Source: Kaistella sp.
Lineage (GTDB): Bacteria; Bacteroidota; Bacteroidia; Flavobacteriales; Weeksellaceae
Length of the DNA: 64,000 nucleotides
Assembly (NCBI GenBank): GCA_019459085.1
Contig: JAIBEW010000010.1
Coordinates: 47,739-111,738 of the forward strand
Reading direction: 5' to 3'
Shown: positions 63,425 to 64,000 of the stretch, piece after piece
Layout of the letters: each line of letters opens with the position of its first letter
How positions within the stretch are numbered: position 1 is the stretch's first letter
The notes under the pieces: generated by a model
Told to the model about the DNA's origin: nothing
Database searches by the model: none
The model's input: the letters and a program-made list of their open reading frames with translations, nothing else
Translations under genes and position numbers: made by a program

Positions 63425-63841
63425 TTATCCCCACTTTTCCTTTGTTGATTTCAGTGATTCCCTGATGAGATTTTCGAGGACATTCAAATTCAGGTCATCG
63501 AGTTTTTTGAAATAGATACAGGCTTTGCCCATCTTGATTTTTCCCAGATCTTTGATCATTTCTGTCTGCTTTTCGGAATCGGAGTTGATCACATACAGTG
63601 AAAATTCAGCTTTTCTGGGAGAGAAACCAATGGCGCACATATCGCCTTCATGTCCGCTGGCGTATTTGTAATGATAAGAACCGAAACCGATGATGGAAGG
63701 ACCCCACATCTTGGCTTTTTCGCCGGAAAGTTTTTCCATAATTCCGACCAGTTTCAGGGAATCTTCGATTTTTTTAGGATCGGCCTGGCGGATGAAATCT
63801 TCCACTTCAATTTTAGTGGGCTTTGTCTTGTTTTCGGGCAT
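63425..63841 (-). CDS. DUF1801 domain protein
   Basis: A 138-residue protein with the DUF1801 pattern VEDFIRQADPKKIEDSLKLVGIMEKLSGEKAKMWGPSIIGFGSYHYKY and the C-terminal MIKDLGKIKMGKACIYFKKLDDLNLNVLENLIRES. It is a second, distantly related member next to the shorter DUF1801 at 18952. It lies 12 bases before the SDR gene on the same strand and is probably co-transcribed with it. Function of the family is unknown. Confidence 0.85.
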   Translation of the reverse strand: MPENKTKPTKIEVEDFIRQADPKKIEDSLKLVGIMEKLSGEKAKMWGPSIIGFGSYHYKYASGHEGDMCAIGFSPRKAEFSLYVINSDSEKQTEMIKDLGKIKMGKACIYFKKLDDLNLNVLENLIRESLKSTKEKWG

Positions 63842-63947
63842 GATTTTAATTTTGAATAAAGTTAAAAAAAACTGCTGAAAATATCCAAAAGTTTTATGCT
63901 TTTACAATCAGAGAAAATGATTTTTTAAGATTACTGGAACGTTCTTT

Positions 63948-63971
63948 TAGCCCTGATTGAAGTGGAAATCC
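63948..63971 (+). repeat. Start of a second structured intergenic element, cut at the window end
   Basis: TAGCCCTGATTGAAGTGGAAATCC, 21 of 24 identical to the opening of the element at 16640-16663 on the minus strand. The element's middle and closing part would lie to the right of the window; instead the sequence goes into a T/G-rich stretch and a poly-G run. Confidence 0.6.
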
Positions 63972-63984
63972 TTTTTTTGGTTTT

Positions 63985-64000
63985 GGGGGGGGGGGGGGGG
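63985..64000. other. Run of 16 G at the window end
   Basis: Sixteen consecutive G to the last base. It could be part of the variable loop of the repeat element, but a homopolymer of this length at the end of a window looks like a contig end where assembly stopped. It should not be read as reliable sequence. Confidence 0.6.

Overview
The window reads as chromosomal DNA of a Bacteroidota bacterium, most likely a flavobacterium of the Chryseobacterium group (Weeksellaceae). The reasons are: TonB-dependent receptors with CarboxypepD_reg-like N-terminal domains, lipoproteins with S-C lipoboxes, the Bacteroidota promoter signature (TTTG, about 18-21 bases, TANNTTTG) before many genes, a chromosomal subclass A2 class A beta-lactamase of the CIA/CGA/CME type, monomeric isocitrate dehydrogenase, single-chain PurL, long urocanate hydratase and DUF763. 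It is nearly all protein coding. I saw no rRNA, tRNA, CRISPR array, complete insertion sequence or prophage. No gap between genes exceeds 300 bases; the largest is about 260 bases, at 16468-16729, and it holds a structured repeat.

Layout. 1-4589 (minus): an outer-membrane beta-barrel protein cut by the window edge and a 987-aa TPR protein. 4750-6739 (plus): APC amino-acid permease and an Mpo1-like protein. 6942-14105: SPFH protein, an AT-rich orphan lipoprotein, dGTPase, a Fpg/Nei-type DNA glycosylase and gcvP. 14218-17179: a tiny Cys-rich protein with a textbook promoter, a DnaJ-domain protein and an ECF sigma-factor operon. 16730-23619 (minus): a long run of small stress or small-molecule proteins (three SRPBCC/VOC-type pairs, DUF1801, SnoaL, DinB, Crp/Fnr) ending in a DUF763 protein with a sliding-clamp-binding tail. 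23682-34854: thiol peroxidase, isocitrate dehydrogenase, S41 peptidase, TonB receptor, nitroreductase, urocanate hydratase and isoaspartyl methyltransferase. 34978-39734 (plus): a five-gene run (oxidoreductase, lipoprotein, beta-lactamase, 3-hydroxyacyl-CoA dehydrogenase, membrane protein) followed by a separately promoted acidic protein.

39798-52206 is core housekeeping, mostly minus: pheT, dnaN, dgkA, purL, purB and an FMN glutamate-synthase-like protein. 52446-63841 holds DUF4197, DUF493, a TIGR01777 epimerase, arsC with a previously uncalled 52-aa membrane protein, a deoxynucleoside kinase, glutaminyl cyclase, a metallo-beta-lactamase-fold protein, TspO, a frameshifted alpha/beta hydrolase, a thiolase, an SDR and a second DUF1801. 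The window ends inside a second copy of the structured repeat, directly in a run of 16 G.

There is no obvious phage-defence or biosynthetic island. The most promising leads are the DUF763 protein (helix-hairpin-helix plus a C-terminal QLSLF clamp motif), the two copies of a probable structured RNA or repeat element, several genes whose promoter lies exactly four bases before the start codon (likely leaderless mRNAs), and the small, poorly characterised proteins of the ECF-sigma operon.
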